A DNA stretch of 64,000 nt from Mucilaginibacter myungsuensis (GCF_015222005.1 NZ_JADFFL010000008.1:1-64000), one strand, 5' to 3'. Positions 16,289-25,723 are shown, counted from the stretch's first letter. The notes: generated from the letters alone by a model not told the origin. Program-made: numbers and translations.

Positions 16289-16509
16289 GCAGTTAACAGG
16301 AGGTTGTACTCTAATACATCCGCGTCGGTAGGTATATCTTCACCATGTTCTTTCAAACTTTCGATATAAAGTTCGATAGCTTCCTTAGCGTTAACCTTGG
16401 CTTCCTCTAAAGTTTCGCCATAAGTTATACATCCCGGCAGTGCCGGCACATTCACTGTGTAACCGCCTTCTGGCTCGGGTTTTAACAGAATTCTGTATGT
16501 TAATGACAT
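16285..16509 (-). CDS. hicB: HicB-type antitoxin
   Basis: A 74-residue HicB-like protein. It has a partial RNase H-fold with YRILLKPEPEGGYTVNVPAL, PGCITYGETLEEAKVNAKEA and a helix ending in ESLKEHGE. It neutralises HicA in known systems. The C-terminal DNA-binding domain seen in longer HicB is absent, as in many Bacteroidota members. The stop overlaps the hicA start (ATGA), so the antitoxin comes first. Because its toxin partner is frameshifted, it may now be an orphan. Confidence 0.88.
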   Translation of the reverse strand: MSLTYRILLKPEPEGGYTVNVPALPGCITYGETLEEAKVNAKEAIELYIESLKEHGEDIPTDADVLEYNLLLTA

Positions 16510-16552
16510 ATGTTAAAGTTAGCGTTTTTTAAGACACTTGACAATTGTAATA

Positions 16553-16585
16553 CAAAAAGCCCCGATGCACAAACGCACCGAGGCT
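16553..16585 (-). terminator. Terminator of the tricorn-like protease gene
   Basis: On the minus strand AGCCTCGGTGC pairs with GCATCGGGGCT (two imperfect pairs), followed by TTTTTG, 51 bases after the protease stop. Confidence 0.8.
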
Positions 16586-16635
16586 CAAAATTTTGCTTCC
16601 GGACTTCGGCCTTTCCGACTTCCGGACCTCTCCGA

Positions 16636-19600
16636 CTACTTCAATTGAGACATGATCTCGCTGATGGCTTTTTGCAGTTGCGGATCATTGTCATTCAATC
16701 GGTCTACAAAAGATGTCTTTACGGTAATGTCAGGCGCAACGCCGCTCATCTCCAGGTCCTGGCCATCTAAGGTGAAACAGCCCCAGGCCGGTACACGGTA
16801 GCTTGAACCATCAACCAAACCTTTAGCACTGGTGAAGATGATCCAGCGGTAAGTTTCGGTACCGATAACCTTGCCAAGTTTTAAGGCTTTGAAACCCGCG
16901 GTGGTCATCTCGCCATCGCTCAGGGTCTGCTCGTTAATTAGCAGGATGATCGGTTTGGCAGCCGGACCAAAGTTTGGCTGCGATGTTTTTTTACCATCGC
17001 GGTATTGCCATTGCAGGTAAGGGCGCTGCGACAGGAATTGCAGCACACCATCGTGCACGTTACCACCGGTGTTGTAACGCAGGTCAAGGATCAGGGCATC
17101 TTTGTTATACGCGTCGTTCACCATGTCCAGCTTAAATTGCTCTAAAGATCCGCCCGACATATCTTTCATATGCACGTAGGCAATGCGGTTCTTGCTTTTC
17201 TCGGTCACCTCATTTTTGTTGCGCTCTATCCACTCGTTATATAAGCCATCTTTAAGGTTGCCTTGCGGATGTATCTTCACGTTCACTTTTTTGCCCGCAC
17301 GCTCAAAGGTCAGCGTCATTTCGGGGTCGATAGATGGCTTGGTGAAGTAGAAGTTACGGTCTTGTTTAGGGTCAACGGTAACGCCGTTAACAGCCACTAA
17401 TCTGTCGCCGGTCACAATGTCGATGCCCTTGCGGTCGGCTACGCTTTCTTTTAGCACAGATGCCACTTTGTAAGGGTCATCATTGTCATAAATAACACCT
17501 GTCTCCATGGTGCGGTAACGCAGGTAAACACGCTCTTCCTGACCAAATGAATTGAAGCCCTGGTGCGATGAGTTCAATTCGCCCAGCATATCGTTCAACA
17601 ACACACGCAGGTCGCCGCGACTGTTCACATACGGCAGGAATGCCTGGTATTGGTCGTGCACCTTAGCCCAGTTAGCGCCGTGGAAATTGCTGTCGTAATA
17701 ATTCTCGTCCAAACCGGCCCAGGCCTCATCAAACATTTGGTTGAACTCGCCCGACAGGTTGCGGTTAAATTTGTAGCCTAAAGTAACCGGGTCCACGCGA
17801 TTCTGGTCAAGGTTTAGTTTGTAAACCCCGCCGTTCGCAGCCAGGTAATACTTATCGCCGCTTTGGATCAGATCATAACCAAAGAACGCCGCGCCTGCCA
17901 CAGGCTCGGTCTTATTGTTCTCGAATGGCTCGATAGTAGTGCGGTAAAGCTGCGGGCGACCTTCAGCTTGGTTAGAGCAGAAGTAAACAAAGGTTTTATC
18001 ACCCTTTTGGATGACCGCGATAGAACGCTGTGTACCGAACGACGGACTGATCTGCTCGATACGGCGCAGGATATCTGCTGAATCGATCACAATATCAGAC
18101 GGTGGTTTAGGCGCAGGCAGTGTCGACGGTTTCTTTTCGTCAGGCTTGGCCGCGGCTTTGTCCTTATCCTTGCTCTTATCTTTCTCTTTTGACTTTTTAT
18201 CATCGGCAGGTTTGGCCGGTTCGTCTTTCTTTGGCTCGTCCTTTTTAGGTTCGGTGAACAGGTCGTTAAACTTGGTCAGCTTGTAATCCGGGTCATACTT
18301 TTGCAGTGGGATACGATAGATATGGGGATCGCGGCCACCGTAAGGATAATCGGGCTGTGTGCGCGACGATGCAAAGTAAATATACTTACCATCCGGCGAC
18401 CAAACAGGCTCGGTCTCGCTGATGCCTGTTTTAGTGATATTGGTGATCTTACCGGTGCTCAGCTTGCATATAAAAATGTCCTGCTCAAAATTACGGTGCG
18501 ATGTAAAGATCACATACTCGTCATTAGGCGAAAAGCCCGGCGCCGAATTTTGGAAACCCCACAACTCATCATGCGCAATGGTTTTGCTGGCCAAAGTTTT
18601 CAGGTCTATCGTGCGTACCTCATTACGGCCACTTAAGTAAACGCCCATGGTGTGTTTGCTGTTAACAGCTAACAAGCGGTTGCTGCCTTTATCTTTGGTC
18701 AGTTGCTTTGGTGTGCCGGTACCATCGGCGGCAATGGTGTACCAGTTGGTATAGCCACCCAAAGTTTGCGCATAGATCAGCGTACGGTTATCGGGCAGCC
18801 ATTTTACTTCAGTAGCACGCTCGGTATTGCCGCGCTGGATCTGCTGCATAAACTTGCCGTCGGCATCGCTTACAAATAACTCGCCGCGCGATACCACAGC
18901 CATCTTTTTACCGTCGACAGAAACATCCGCGGATTCTATCCTGCCTGCGATGTCGAATTCCTGCTCCTTAGGCAATACGTTGTTACGGAAGATCACCAGG
19001 TTTACCTTATCGGCTTTTTTAGAGGCTACATCGTAAACCCACAATTGGTAGTCTTTCTCAAACACCACCTTCGAGCCATCTGCACTCACATTAGGGCGAC
19101 GGATAGAAGAAGGGAATTTGGTCAACTGTGTTTTTTTACCGTTGATAAAGGTGTACAGGTTATATTCCTGGTTAGCCTCGTCAGACGCGAAGTAAACGTT
19201 GCCGTTCCTATCAATGGTGGTGTAAAAGTCCTTGCCGTTCCAATCGGTATATTGTTTGTAAGCTTTGGTTTTAGGGTTGTACGACATGATATCCGGGTTG
19301 TACGAACCCTTGTACCGCTTACGTTGTGCAAAGCGGTAGCTCTCCCAGGTATCGTTAAAAAACAGCTCACCGGTTTTAGGGTGCTCTACCACACCATGGA
19401 TGGTATTAAAGTAATTGCCGAACAAACGTACAGGGGTACCGCCGTCCTTACCCACTTTATATTCAGAGAATGAATTATAACGACTTGAGGTAAAATAGAT
19501 CGACTTTGAATCCCAGCTCCAGGAGTCCACCTCGTCACTGCCATCATGATAGGTCAATTGTTTGATGTCGCCGCCGCCGATAGGCATCACGTACACATCG

Positions 19601-19866
19601 TTATTACCATACTGGTTAGATGAGAAGGCGATCCACTGGCCATCCGGTGATACACGTGGGTTAACCTCGTCGCCCTGCATGGCCGTAAGGCGCGCTGCCA
19701 CCGGGCTGTTCAGGTCGGCTTTCCACAGGTCACCTTCGTAGCTGAAGATAACGGTCTTACCGTCGGGCGTTAGTGCCGGGGTCGAAGTAAAATAAGCGTT
19801 GGTGCTTTGCGCCTGCAATGCAAAGGGCATAACAAGGGCGCATAAAAAAGGGTATAGTTTTTTCAT
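16636..19866 (-). CDS. Tricorn-like S41 family peptidase with beta-propeller
   Basis: A 1076-residue exported protease. It has a signal peptide (LYPFLCALVMPFALQAQ) followed by WD40/TolB-like blades from about 25 to 520 (LTPDGKTVIFSYEGDLWKAD, NPRVSPDGQWIAFSSNQ, WSPDGKYIYFASSR). A Lys/Asp/Pro-rich linker covers about 545-600, then a second propeller segment. Next come a PDZ domain (KGIDIVTGDRLVAVNG) and the S41 catalytic domain. That domain has ALILDLRYNTGGNVHDG and INEQTLSDGEMTT, the latter with the presumed nucleophile Ser. Tricorn-type proteases degrade oligopeptides. Here the signal peptide places it in the periplasm or at the surface. The length is normal for Bacteroidota homologues. Confidence 0.9.
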   Translation of the reverse strand: MKKLYPFLCALVMPFALQAQSTNAYFTSTPALTPDGKTVIFSYEGDLWKADLNSPVAARLTAMQGDEVNPRVSPDGQWIAFSSNQYGNNDVYVMPIGGGDIKQLTYHDGSDEVDSWSWDSKSIYFTSSRYNSFSEYKVGKDGGTPVRLFGNYFNTIHGVVEHPKTGELFFNDTWESYRFAQRKRYKGSYNPDIMSYNPKTKAYKQYTDWNGKDFYTTIDRNGNVYFASDEANQEYNLYTFINGKKTQLTKFPSSIRRPNVSADGSKVVFEKDYQLWVYDVASKKADKVNLVIFRNNVLPKEQEFDIAGRIESADVSVDGKKMAVVSRGELFVSDADGKFMQQIQRGNTERATEVKWLPDNRTLIYAQTLGGYTNWYTIAADGTGTPKQLTKDKGSNRLLAVNSKHTMGVYLSGRNEVRTIDLKTLASKTIAHDELWGFQNSAPGFSPNDEYVIFTSHRNFEQDIFICKLSTGKITNITKTGISETEPVWSPDGKYIYFASSRTQPDYPYGGRDPHIYRIPLQKYDPDYKLTKFNDLFTEPKKDEPKKDEPAKPADDKKSKEKDKSKDKDKAAAKPDEKKPSTLPAPKPPSDIVIDSADILRRIEQISPSFGTQRSIAVIQKGDKTFVYFCSNQAEGRPQLYRTTIEPFENNKTEPVAGAAFFGYDLIQSGDKYYLAANGGVYKLNLDQNRVDPVTLGYKFNRNLSGEFNQMFDEAWAGLDENYYDSNFHGANWAKVHDQYQAFLPYVNSRGDLRVLLNDMLGELNSSHQGFNSFGQEERVYLRYRTMETGVIYDNDDPYKVASVLKESVADRKGIDIVTGDRLVAVNGVTVDPKQDRNFYFTKPSIDPEMTLTFERAGKKVNVKIHPQGNLKDGLYNEWIERNKNEVTEKSKNRIAYVHMKDMSGGSLEQFKLDMVNDAYNKDALILDLRYNTGGNVHDGVLQFLSQRPYLQWQYRDGKKTSQPNFGPAAKPIILLINEQTLSDGEMTTAGFKALKLGKVIGTETYRWIIFTSAKGLVDGSSYRVPAWGCFTLDGQDLEMSGVAPDITVKTSFVDRLNDNDPQLQKAISEIMSQLK

Positions 19867-19898
19867 GTACTGAAATGAAAGTGATAATGGGCTGTAAG

Positions 19899-20645
19899 TT
19901 ACTTAATTGCCTTTAAAACGATGTAGGGCGAAAACACTTTTGTCTCGATAGGAAGTATTTTGGTGATGATCTTACCGGCCAACCAAATGGTCTTCACGAT
20001 GCCTTTTACCAGTCCGCCTTGCTCGGCGCGGTTTTCTAACCAAACAGAGAATTTACCATGGTAAAAAGACTCCACCTCGGTAAGGCCTAACTCTTTACAG
20101 GTATTGGCCAACAATTGCAGATCCATGCTTTGGATATAGTGCTTGTCGTAATTGGCGCGGTCAAATTTGCGTTGGATCCAACCGTTCACACCCTTAAAGT
20201 TAGGCAGGGTGACAAACAGGACACCACCGGGTTTCAAAAAACGCAGGTGATGTTTTAAGATATCTTTGGTATCGCTAAAGTGCTCGATCAAACCGAAAGA
20301 TAGTACCATGTCGAATAGTTTCTCCGGCTCGTAGCTGAACAGGTCTGATTCGATCACATGGATATCGCCGGCCTTTAAACCATTGGCCACAAGCAGTTGG
20401 TTGATGATAGCCACGTCGATGTAATAATCGAATAGGGTAGTATCCAGCTTTTGGTATTTTTTTAGGTAGGTAGCGTAATAGCCCGGGAAACCACCCAGCT
20501 CTACAGCATTCTTCACGCCCTTATCAGCGATCAGCTTAGCCATAATGCTGCCGAAATAGTAATCCTGCTTTATCGGAAAGATCAGATCTTTCTTAGATTC
20601 CCAAAAAGCCTTCCAAAAATTACGGTCTGTTAGATTTTGCTCCAT
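19899..20645 (-). CDS. Class I SAM-dependent methyltransferase
   Basis: A 248-residue methyltransferase. The SAM-binding motif I is NAVELGGFPGYYATYL, the acidic end of the next strand is LFDYYID, and motif III-like MVLSFGLIEHFSD and LKPGGVLFVTLPN are clear. It is first of the minus-strand pair with the acyltransferase, 9 bases apart, and both sit beside two glycosyltransferases. It probably methylates a sugar or lipid intermediate of a surface glycan, but the substrate is an inference from neighbours. Confidence 0.82.
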   Translation of the reverse strand: MEQNLTDRNFWKAFWESKKDLIFPIKQDYYFGSIMAKLIADKGVKNAVELGGFPGYYATYLKKYQKLDTTLFDYYIDVAIINQLLVANGLKAGDIHVIESDLFSYEPEKLFDMVLSFGLIEHFSDTKDILKHHLRFLKPGGVLFVTLPNFKGVNGWIQRKFDRANYDKHYIQSMDLQLLANTCKELGLTEVESFYHGKFSVWLENRAEQGGLVKGIVKTIWLAGKIITKILPIETKVFSPYIVLKAIK

Positions 20646-20654
20646 TTAAAATAT

Positions 20655-21179
20655 TTACTGCAAACTGCCACTGCCAACTGCTGCTCCTAAAATTCGCGCC
20701 GGGTTACCCACCACCACACAATTTGATGGCACATCTTTTACCACCACCGCTCCCGCGCCTATTGTTACGTTATCGCCAATGGTGATATCACCAATGATGC
20801 TCGCGTTAGCGCCGATATCTACATTGTTCCCGATCTTGGGCGAGCCGCTCATGGTGCCATCTGCCAATTTTTTGTGGCCGATGGTGACACCGTTACGCAG
20901 CACGCAATTGTCGCCCATTACTACCCGCAGGTTCACTACCAGTGCCTGACCATGATACAAAGCCAAACCTTTGCCAATGGTCAGTTTGCGGGGTAACTCA
21001 ATACCTAAGCGCCATTCCACAAAAAAACGGTACCACATCAGGTAAGGGAAACAAACGATCTTGAGCACCGTGTACCGGTTGATATATTGCACCAGGCGGA
21101 ATAGGAACATCACCAATTGCCCTTTAAAGTTGCCCCGGTTAGCTGCGCGGTCCTGAAAAAGATAGCTGATGATACCCAT
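20655..21179 (-). CDS. Serine acetyltransferase-like left-handed beta-helix acyltransferase
   Basis: A 174-residue hexapeptide-repeat acyltransferase of the CysE/colanic acid WcaB type. The repeats run from about 70 to 155 (IGKGLALYHG, GDNCVLRNGVTIGH, IGNNVDIGANASIIGDITIG, VTIGAGAVVVKDVPSNCVVV), with GNPARILG at the end. The ATG at 21179 (MGIISYLFQD) was chosen because the ten residues before it are outside the family. The last residues, AAVGSGSLQ, are encoded by a degenerate heptamer array and go beyond the usual family end at NPARI. It probably acetylates a sugar for the neighbouring glycan pathway. Confidence 0.85.
   Translation of the reverse strand: MGIISYLFQDRAANRGNFKGQLVMFLFRLVQYINRYTVLKIVCFPYLMWYRFFVEWRLGIELPRKLTIGKGLALYHGQALVVNLRVVMGDNCVLRNGVTIGHKKLADGTMSGSPKIGNNVDIGANASIIGDITIGDNVTIGAGAVVVKDVPSNCVVVGNPARILGAAVGSGSLQ
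20657..20683. repeat. 7-bp periodic array encoding the acyltransferase C-terminus
   Basis: Plus-strand units ACTGCAA, ACTGCC, ACTGCCA and ACTGCTG (spacing 7, 6, 7) read CAGT-type units in the sense of the gene. They overlap its stop codon and last eight codons. Confidence 0.6.
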
Positions 21180-21275
21180 GTTTAATTGCTGATGCCGCCC
21201 GCTGTGCAAGCCGACACCAAAAGTAAAATTTTCATTTTTATAATCAGTATAATTGCGGTAAATAGCGCCCTCGGT

Positions 21276-22532
21276 ATGAAAATAACGCTCATCAATACTA
21301 CAGATGCCGGTGGGGGCGCTCCCGCTGCCTGCATGCGTTTGCTAAAAGCCTTATTACTAAAGGGGCAGGATGCACGGATGACCGTTCAGCAAAAAAAGAC
21401 CGAACACCCTAAGGTGACACCCGTTGCCAATAGCTTTTGGACAAGGCTGATCGCCAAATACCATTTTTACCGCGAGCGTGTACCTTTTATGCTGTTGCTG
21501 TCGGCCGATAAGTCGGTGAACTTTGCGTTCTCGACGGCTAAGGTTGGTACGGACATTACTGACGTGGAGGATATTCAGGATGCCGACATCCTGCACCTGC
21601 ACTGGACCAATCAAGGCTTTCAATCTACCCGCAACCTGACCGCGCTTACCCGCATGGGCAAACCCGTGGTTTGGACGCTGCACGATATGTGGGCTTTTAC
21701 CGGCGGCTGCCATTACGCCGGCGAGTGCGACCATTTTAAACACAGCTGCGGCCATTGCTGGATGCTGAAATACTCGTACGCGAAAGATCTGTCCTACAAA
21801 GGGTGGAGACGGAAGATGCACTTATTCAGCGATCCGTCACTGATCACTTTTGTTACCTGTAGTAATTGGTTGGCTAATGAAGCCCGAAAAAGTTCTTTAT
21901 TGAAAGGCTACCGTATCGAAGCTATCCCTAACCCGATAGATACTGATCTGTTCAGCCCAAAGGATGTTGCGGTAAACCGTGCTAAATGGAAAATACCTGC
22001 TGATAAAAAGATCATCCTGTTTGGCGCGGCCAATATTATGGATAGGCGTAAAGGCATCATTTATTTGGTAGAAGCACTGGAATTGTTGAAGCCGCTCTAT
22101 AACGAAAATATCGAGATCGTGATCTTTGGTAAGAACAAGGCTTTTGATATGGAACTGCTGCCATTTAAAGTACACGAGGTCGGCTTGATCGACTCGGAAA
22201 CTGATATTGCCGAACTATATAGCCTGTCCGATGTTTACGTTACCCCGGCCATAGAAGATAACCTGCCCAATACCGTAATGGAAGCCCTGGCTTGCGGTAC
22301 ACCCGTGGTGGCTTTTGATACAGGAGGCTTGGCTGACATGGTAGATCACCAGCAGAACGGCTACCTGGCAGAGTTCAAATCGGTGGCCGACTTTGCCGAG
22401 GGCGTAAAATTTGTGCTGAATAACCCTTCGGCCGATCTGTCAAACAATGCCCGGCAAAAGGTGCTGCAAAATTTCAGCAATGAGGTAGTGGCCGAAAAAT
22501 ATCTGGAAGTTTACCGATCTTTGCTTAACTAA
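21276..22532 (+). CDS. Glycosyltransferase family 4 (GT-B fold)
   Basis: A 418-residue GT4 enzyme. The N-terminal domain opens MKITLINTTDAGGGAPAACM. The segment HLHWTNQGFQSTR and the cysteine-rich GGCHYAGECDHFKHSCGHC resemble colanic acid or LPS glycosyltransferases. The C-terminal domain carries the GT4 EX7E motif (EDNLPNTVMEALACG) and TPVVAFDTGGLADMV. The ATG at 21276 is preferred because the 30 residues before it are not conserved-looking and overlap the divergent acyltransferase. It is followed by a GT2 gene overlapping by one base (TAATG). Confidence 0.88.
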   Translation: MKITLINTTDAGGGAPAACMRLLKALLLKGQDARMTVQQKKTEHPKVTPVANSFWTRLIAKYHFYRERVPFMLLLSADKSVNFAFSTAKVGTDITDVEDIQDADILHLHWTNQGFQSTRNLTALTRMGKPVVWTLHDMWAFTGGCHYAGECDHFKHSCGHCWMLKYSYAKDLSYKGWRRKMHLFSDPSLITFVTCSNWLANEARKSSLLKGYRIEAIPNPIDTDLFSPKDVAVNRAKWKIPADKKIILFGAANIMDRRKGIIYLVEALELLKPLYNENIEIVIFGKNKAFDMELLPFKVHEVGLIDSETDIAELYSLSDVYVTPAIEDNLPNTVMEALACGTPVVAFDTGGLADMVDHQQNGYLAEFKSVADFAEGVKFVLNNPSADLSNNARQKVLQNFSNEVVAEKYLEVYRSLLN

Positions 22533-23290
22533 TGGCCGAGTTTCATCCTAAGTTATCTGTAATAACGATCGTTTATAATAATGTGCGCGATATTGAGCGG
22601 ACCATGCTATCCGTTATGGGGCAGACTTATACTAATATAGAATACATCATTGTCGATGGCCTCTCTAATGATGGTACGCTGGATATAATAGCCAAACATC
22701 GCTCCGGCGTTAGCAAACTGATCAGCGAGAAAGATCAGGGTATTTACGATGCCATGAACAAAGGCCTTGCCGCCGCCACCGGCGACTATGTGATCTTTAT
22801 GAACAGTGGCGATGAGTTTTATGATAAGCATACGGTCATCAAAGTATTCGCCACCGCCCCGGATTCCGATATTTACTACGGCGAGACCGAAATGATCAAT
22901 GATGAATTGCAAAGCCTTGGCCGCCGCCGCCACAAAGCGCCGGATAAATTCACGTTTAAAAGCTTTAGATATGGTATGAGCGTCAGCCATCAGGCCATCT
23001 ACATCCGCCGCTCACTTACCGAACCTTATGACAGGCAATACGAACTCAGTGCAGATATCGACTGGATCCTTCGCGCCGCCAAAAAAGCAAAAAGAATAGT
23101 TAAGGTGGAGGGCTATGTAGCCAAATACCTGGTAGGCGGCATGTCCAAAAAGAAACACCGCCAAAGTTTGACGGAGCGTTTCCATATCATGAAAAGGCAT
23201 TACGGCCTGCTGCCTACCTTATTTAACCATGGGGTTATCGCTTTTAATATGGTGTGGCATAGGTTGCTGCATAAGACGATGAATGATTGA
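22532..23290 (+). CDS. Glycosyltransferase family 2
   Basis: A 252-residue GT-A enzyme. The nucleotide-sugar domain starts KLSVITIVYNNVRDIERTML, with IEYIIVDGLSNDGT and the DXD-like region IFMNSGDEFY. A SVSHQAIYIRRSL acceptor segment follows. This pattern is that of WcaE/EpsE-like transferases of exopolysaccharide clusters. It overlaps the GT4 stop by one base and is the last gene of the small glycan cluster. Confidence 0.88.
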   Translation: MAEFHPKLSVITIVYNNVRDIERTMLSVMGQTYTNIEYIIVDGLSNDGTLDIIAKHRSGVSKLISEKDQGIYDAMNKGLAAATGDYVIFMNSGDEFYDKHTVIKVFATAPDSDIYYGETEMINDELQSLGRRRHKAPDKFTFKSFRYGMSVSHQAIYIRRSLTEPYDRQYELSADIDWILRAAKKAKRIVKVEGYVAKYLVGGMSKKKHRQSLTERFHIMKRHYGLLPTLFNHGVIAFNMVWHRLLHKTMND

Positions 23291-23303
23291 GTGCCCTTTG
23301 GGC

Positions 23304-23338
23304 AGTGATCAGAGGTTAGTGACCAGTGATCAGAGTTC
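23304..23338 (+). repeat. 7-bp periodic array after GT2 gene
   Basis: Five heptamers in exact register (AGTGATC, AGAGGTT, AGTGACC, AGTGATC, AGAGTTC), starting 13 bases after the stop codon. The unit polarity matches the gene. Confidence 0.75.
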
Positions 23339-23345
23339 GGGTCCA

Positions 23346-23473
23346 AGTCTCCCCGCTTGAGCGGGTATGCACGGAATGAACATCTCCCACTAACTTTGAT
23401 AGGGGTGTGTCCTTTCGCCACTTTGTAACCGAAGGACACACCCCTGACCCCGCTCAAGCGGGGAAGCGAGACT
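23346..23473. repeat. Palindromic intergenic element, family A copy 3
   Basis: A 128-bp copy bounded by AGTCTC and GAGACT. The outer stem is CCCCGCTTGAGCGGG and the inner stem GGGGTGTGTCC against GGACACACCCC. It lies in the 227-base spacer between convergent genes. Confidence 0.88.
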
Positions 23474-23517
23474 CTCCAGCATCTATACATCAATTCCCCC
23501 TTCAGGAGTTTAGGGGG

Positions 23518-24774
23518 CTACTCCATCAACCTCCTGATCAGCTCTGCACTCTGTGTTTTCCCTTCATCCAGTCTATCCGCAAAAAAGGCCTGAACTTCGT
23601 TAAAGTGTTTTTTGTAGCCTTCCATATCCCCGTAACCGATGATGGCCGACCACTCGCGCACCGCGGAATGGAATTCCAGATCGTCGCCGCGAATGGTTTT
23701 ATCGTATAGGGCGGTTTCGATAGATTCTTCTAACAGTTCGTCATCCTTAAACAGATATTCAGCAATACCTAAACGCAGGCGGAAAGGCGGCGTTTGGCAA
23801 ATGAGGTTATCATACGGGTTAACGCCCAAGTGGTACCAGGCATCCACCATGCTCAGGATGCTGAGGTGTGAGTTGGGTTTGCGTAAATGCTGGTTATCAG
23901 CAAGAGAGAACTCCCGCATCACACTATCATTAAGCATAATGGGTTTGCGGCTTTCGTGAAACACAAAATCGCGGGCCTTGTATAAACGTTCACGAAATTC
24001 TTTAGCTTCTTCCTTGATCATCAACTTAAATAACTCAGACTCTGATCTTGCGTACTGCCTAACCTGTTGCTTGGCATATGGGTTAAGGATAGCCAAGCCT
24101 GCATATACGTGTGCTTTGTAGCTAAAGATGCGCAGGGTGGTCAGGATCTTTACATTGTCTATACCACCAATATAGGATGCATTTTCCCAGGGGAAGAAAC
24201 CGGCGGCTTTCCAGGCAGTACCCATGCTCTCGAACCCGACGTGCGTTACAGCCTGGGTATCGGCTACGATCTTGTCGTGTTCGTGATAATCGGCTATCTC
24301 GACAATATCGGTCTCCAAACTGGCGAACAGATCATACATGGTGCGGTAAGCCTCTTTGCTGCCGCGATGCGGGATCAGGATCAGTTTTTGTCCCTTAGGC
24401 TCAAACCCCGGTCCGTGCATGGCATGGAAGGTGATGATCTGAACGTCGGCAGGCAGGTGTTTCTCAAAAATAGCGATCTCGGGGTGCTTAACAGACGTTT
24501 GTCCGGCTACGATAGCCCCGGCCTTAGTTGATGCAGCACACTCAGCAACTACCTTTTCCATACTGTCGGCCTCGACCGAATAGATGATCAGATCGCAAAG
24601 GCGGGAAACATCGCGGCCGTTATCTTTTATGATGATGCCCAAGGGCGACAGCTCTTCTGCCAGCTTTTCGTGATGAGCGGGCAGGTCGCATCCGCAAACC
24701 TCATAGCCTGCTTTGGCAAATGCCTTAGCATAAAGTTTGCCCATATCGCCTAAGCCTATAAATCCAATATTCAT
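23518..24774 (-). CDS. TYR1-like prephenate dehydrogenase
   Basis: A 418-residue NAD(P)-dependent dehydrogenase. The Rossmann motif is GFIGLGDMGKLYAKAF at residues 4-19. VAGQTSVKHPE, FHAMHGPGFEPKGQKLILIP and ADTQAVTHVGFESMG follow, with a long helical C-terminal half. The layout resembles the fungal TYR1 type of prephenate dehydrogenase, which oxidatively decarboxylates prephenate towards tyrosine, rather than short TyrA. No aroH or tyrosine gene is adjacent, so the pathway assignment rests on family. It stands alone in the minus strand. Confidence 0.7.
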   Translation of the reverse strand: MNIGFIGLGDMGKLYAKAFAKAGYEVCGCDLPAHHEKLAEELSPLGIIIKDNGRDVSRLCDLIIYSVEADSMEKVVAECAASTKAGAIVAGQTSVKHPEIAIFEKHLPADVQIITFHAMHGPGFEPKGQKLILIPHRGSKEAYRTMYDLFASLETDIVEIADYHEHDKIVADTQAVTHVGFESMGTAWKAAGFFPWENASYIGGIDNVKILTTLRIFSYKAHVYAGLAILNPYAKQQVRQYARSESELFKLMIKEEAKEFRERLYKARDFVFHESRKPIMLNDSVMREFSLADNQHLRKPNSHLSILSMVDAWYHLGVNPYDNLICQTPPFRLRLGIAEYLFKDDELLEESIETALYDKTIRGDDLEFHSAVREWSAIIGYGDMEGYKKHFNEVQAFFADRLDEGKTQSAELIRRLME

Positions 24775-24850
24775 TTGTACGGTATCAGTTGCCGCTAATA
24801 TAAGGCCTTGCTATTATTAAGTAGCGTATCTTTTTTATACTTTTAAGCTT

Positions 24851-25582
24851 ATGGATCTGATCACCTGTAAAAATTGCGGCCAGGCCGGCACCGGCAAATT
24901 CTGTCATTCATGCGGCGAACCTCATTATCAACACCGCATTACGCTTGGCCATATGCTGCATGAGGCAGCGCACCTTATCACTCATTTTGATAAAGGTTTT
25001 TTGTAAACGCTTAAAGAAGTAGTGATCAACCCCGGCAACATGCAGCGCGAATACATTGAGAGTAAACGCAAAGGTCATCAAAAGCCGTTCTCGATGTTTT
25101 TTGTTTGCGGCACCATAGCCGCGCTTTGCCTGTATTGGATAAGCACTGCTACGGGTAAGATACACAAGGCTACCACCGATCATGAAGAAGAATATTTTTA
25201 CCGTCATTATTTTGTGTTGATGCAGATGGTTCTGGTGCCGCTATATGCCATGGTAAATTATGTGGTATATTATAAAAGCAAATACAACTATGCCGAGTTT
25301 TTGGTGATGTTGCTTTACAACACCGCCTTTTTGTTTATGATAGTTGTACTGACATCCAGTCTTAAATTGATCTTCGGGCAGTTCGATACGACGTATATCG
25401 AGGCCGGGGTGGTAGCGCTTTATAACATCATTACTTATATCAATATTTTTAAAGAAGATAAACGTTGGATAGTGATATTAAAGGTTTTGCTCACCTCGGT
25501 GATCTGCATCCTGATCGCTAAGTTTGCCAGCGAAGCCTTTATAGATATCTTTTTAAATAAAGAACAGAAATTGATATCGTAG
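24851..25582 (+). pseudogene. DUF3667-type membrane protein interrupted by an in-frame stop
   Basis: ATG at 24851 opens a zinc ribbon (CKNCGQ, CHSCG). HMLHEAAHLITHFDKGFL follows, then TAA at 25004-25006. The same frame continues without a break as TLKEVVINPGNMQREYIESK, the rest of the DUF3667 signature, and four or five membrane helices to 25582. In family members the stop position holds Tyr or Phe, so a single substitution (TAT or TAC to TAA) explains it. A downstream GTG at 25022 could restart translation without the zinc ribbon. Full length would be 243 residues. It is either a recent pseudogene or an assembly error. Confidence 0.8.
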
Positions 25583-25670
25583 TTAAAAATGATCATCAGG
25601 CGTGGCTGATCGCCCAGTTCTGTTGGTAAATTACTAACAGTTAAGCTTTTGTATTTTATCGGCAAACTAC

Positions 25671-25702
25671 TTGCTGTGCTAAAGTGTTAATTTATACCTT
25701 TG
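25671..25702 (+). promoter_or_regulatory. Promoter of the coiled-coil membrane protein gene
   Basis: TTG at 25671-25673, a 21-base spacer and TACCTTTG at 25695-25702 match the Bacteroidota promoter, 21 bases before the ATG at 25724. Confidence 0.65.
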
Positions 25703-25723
25703 GTATGTAACTAAACTAAACTG

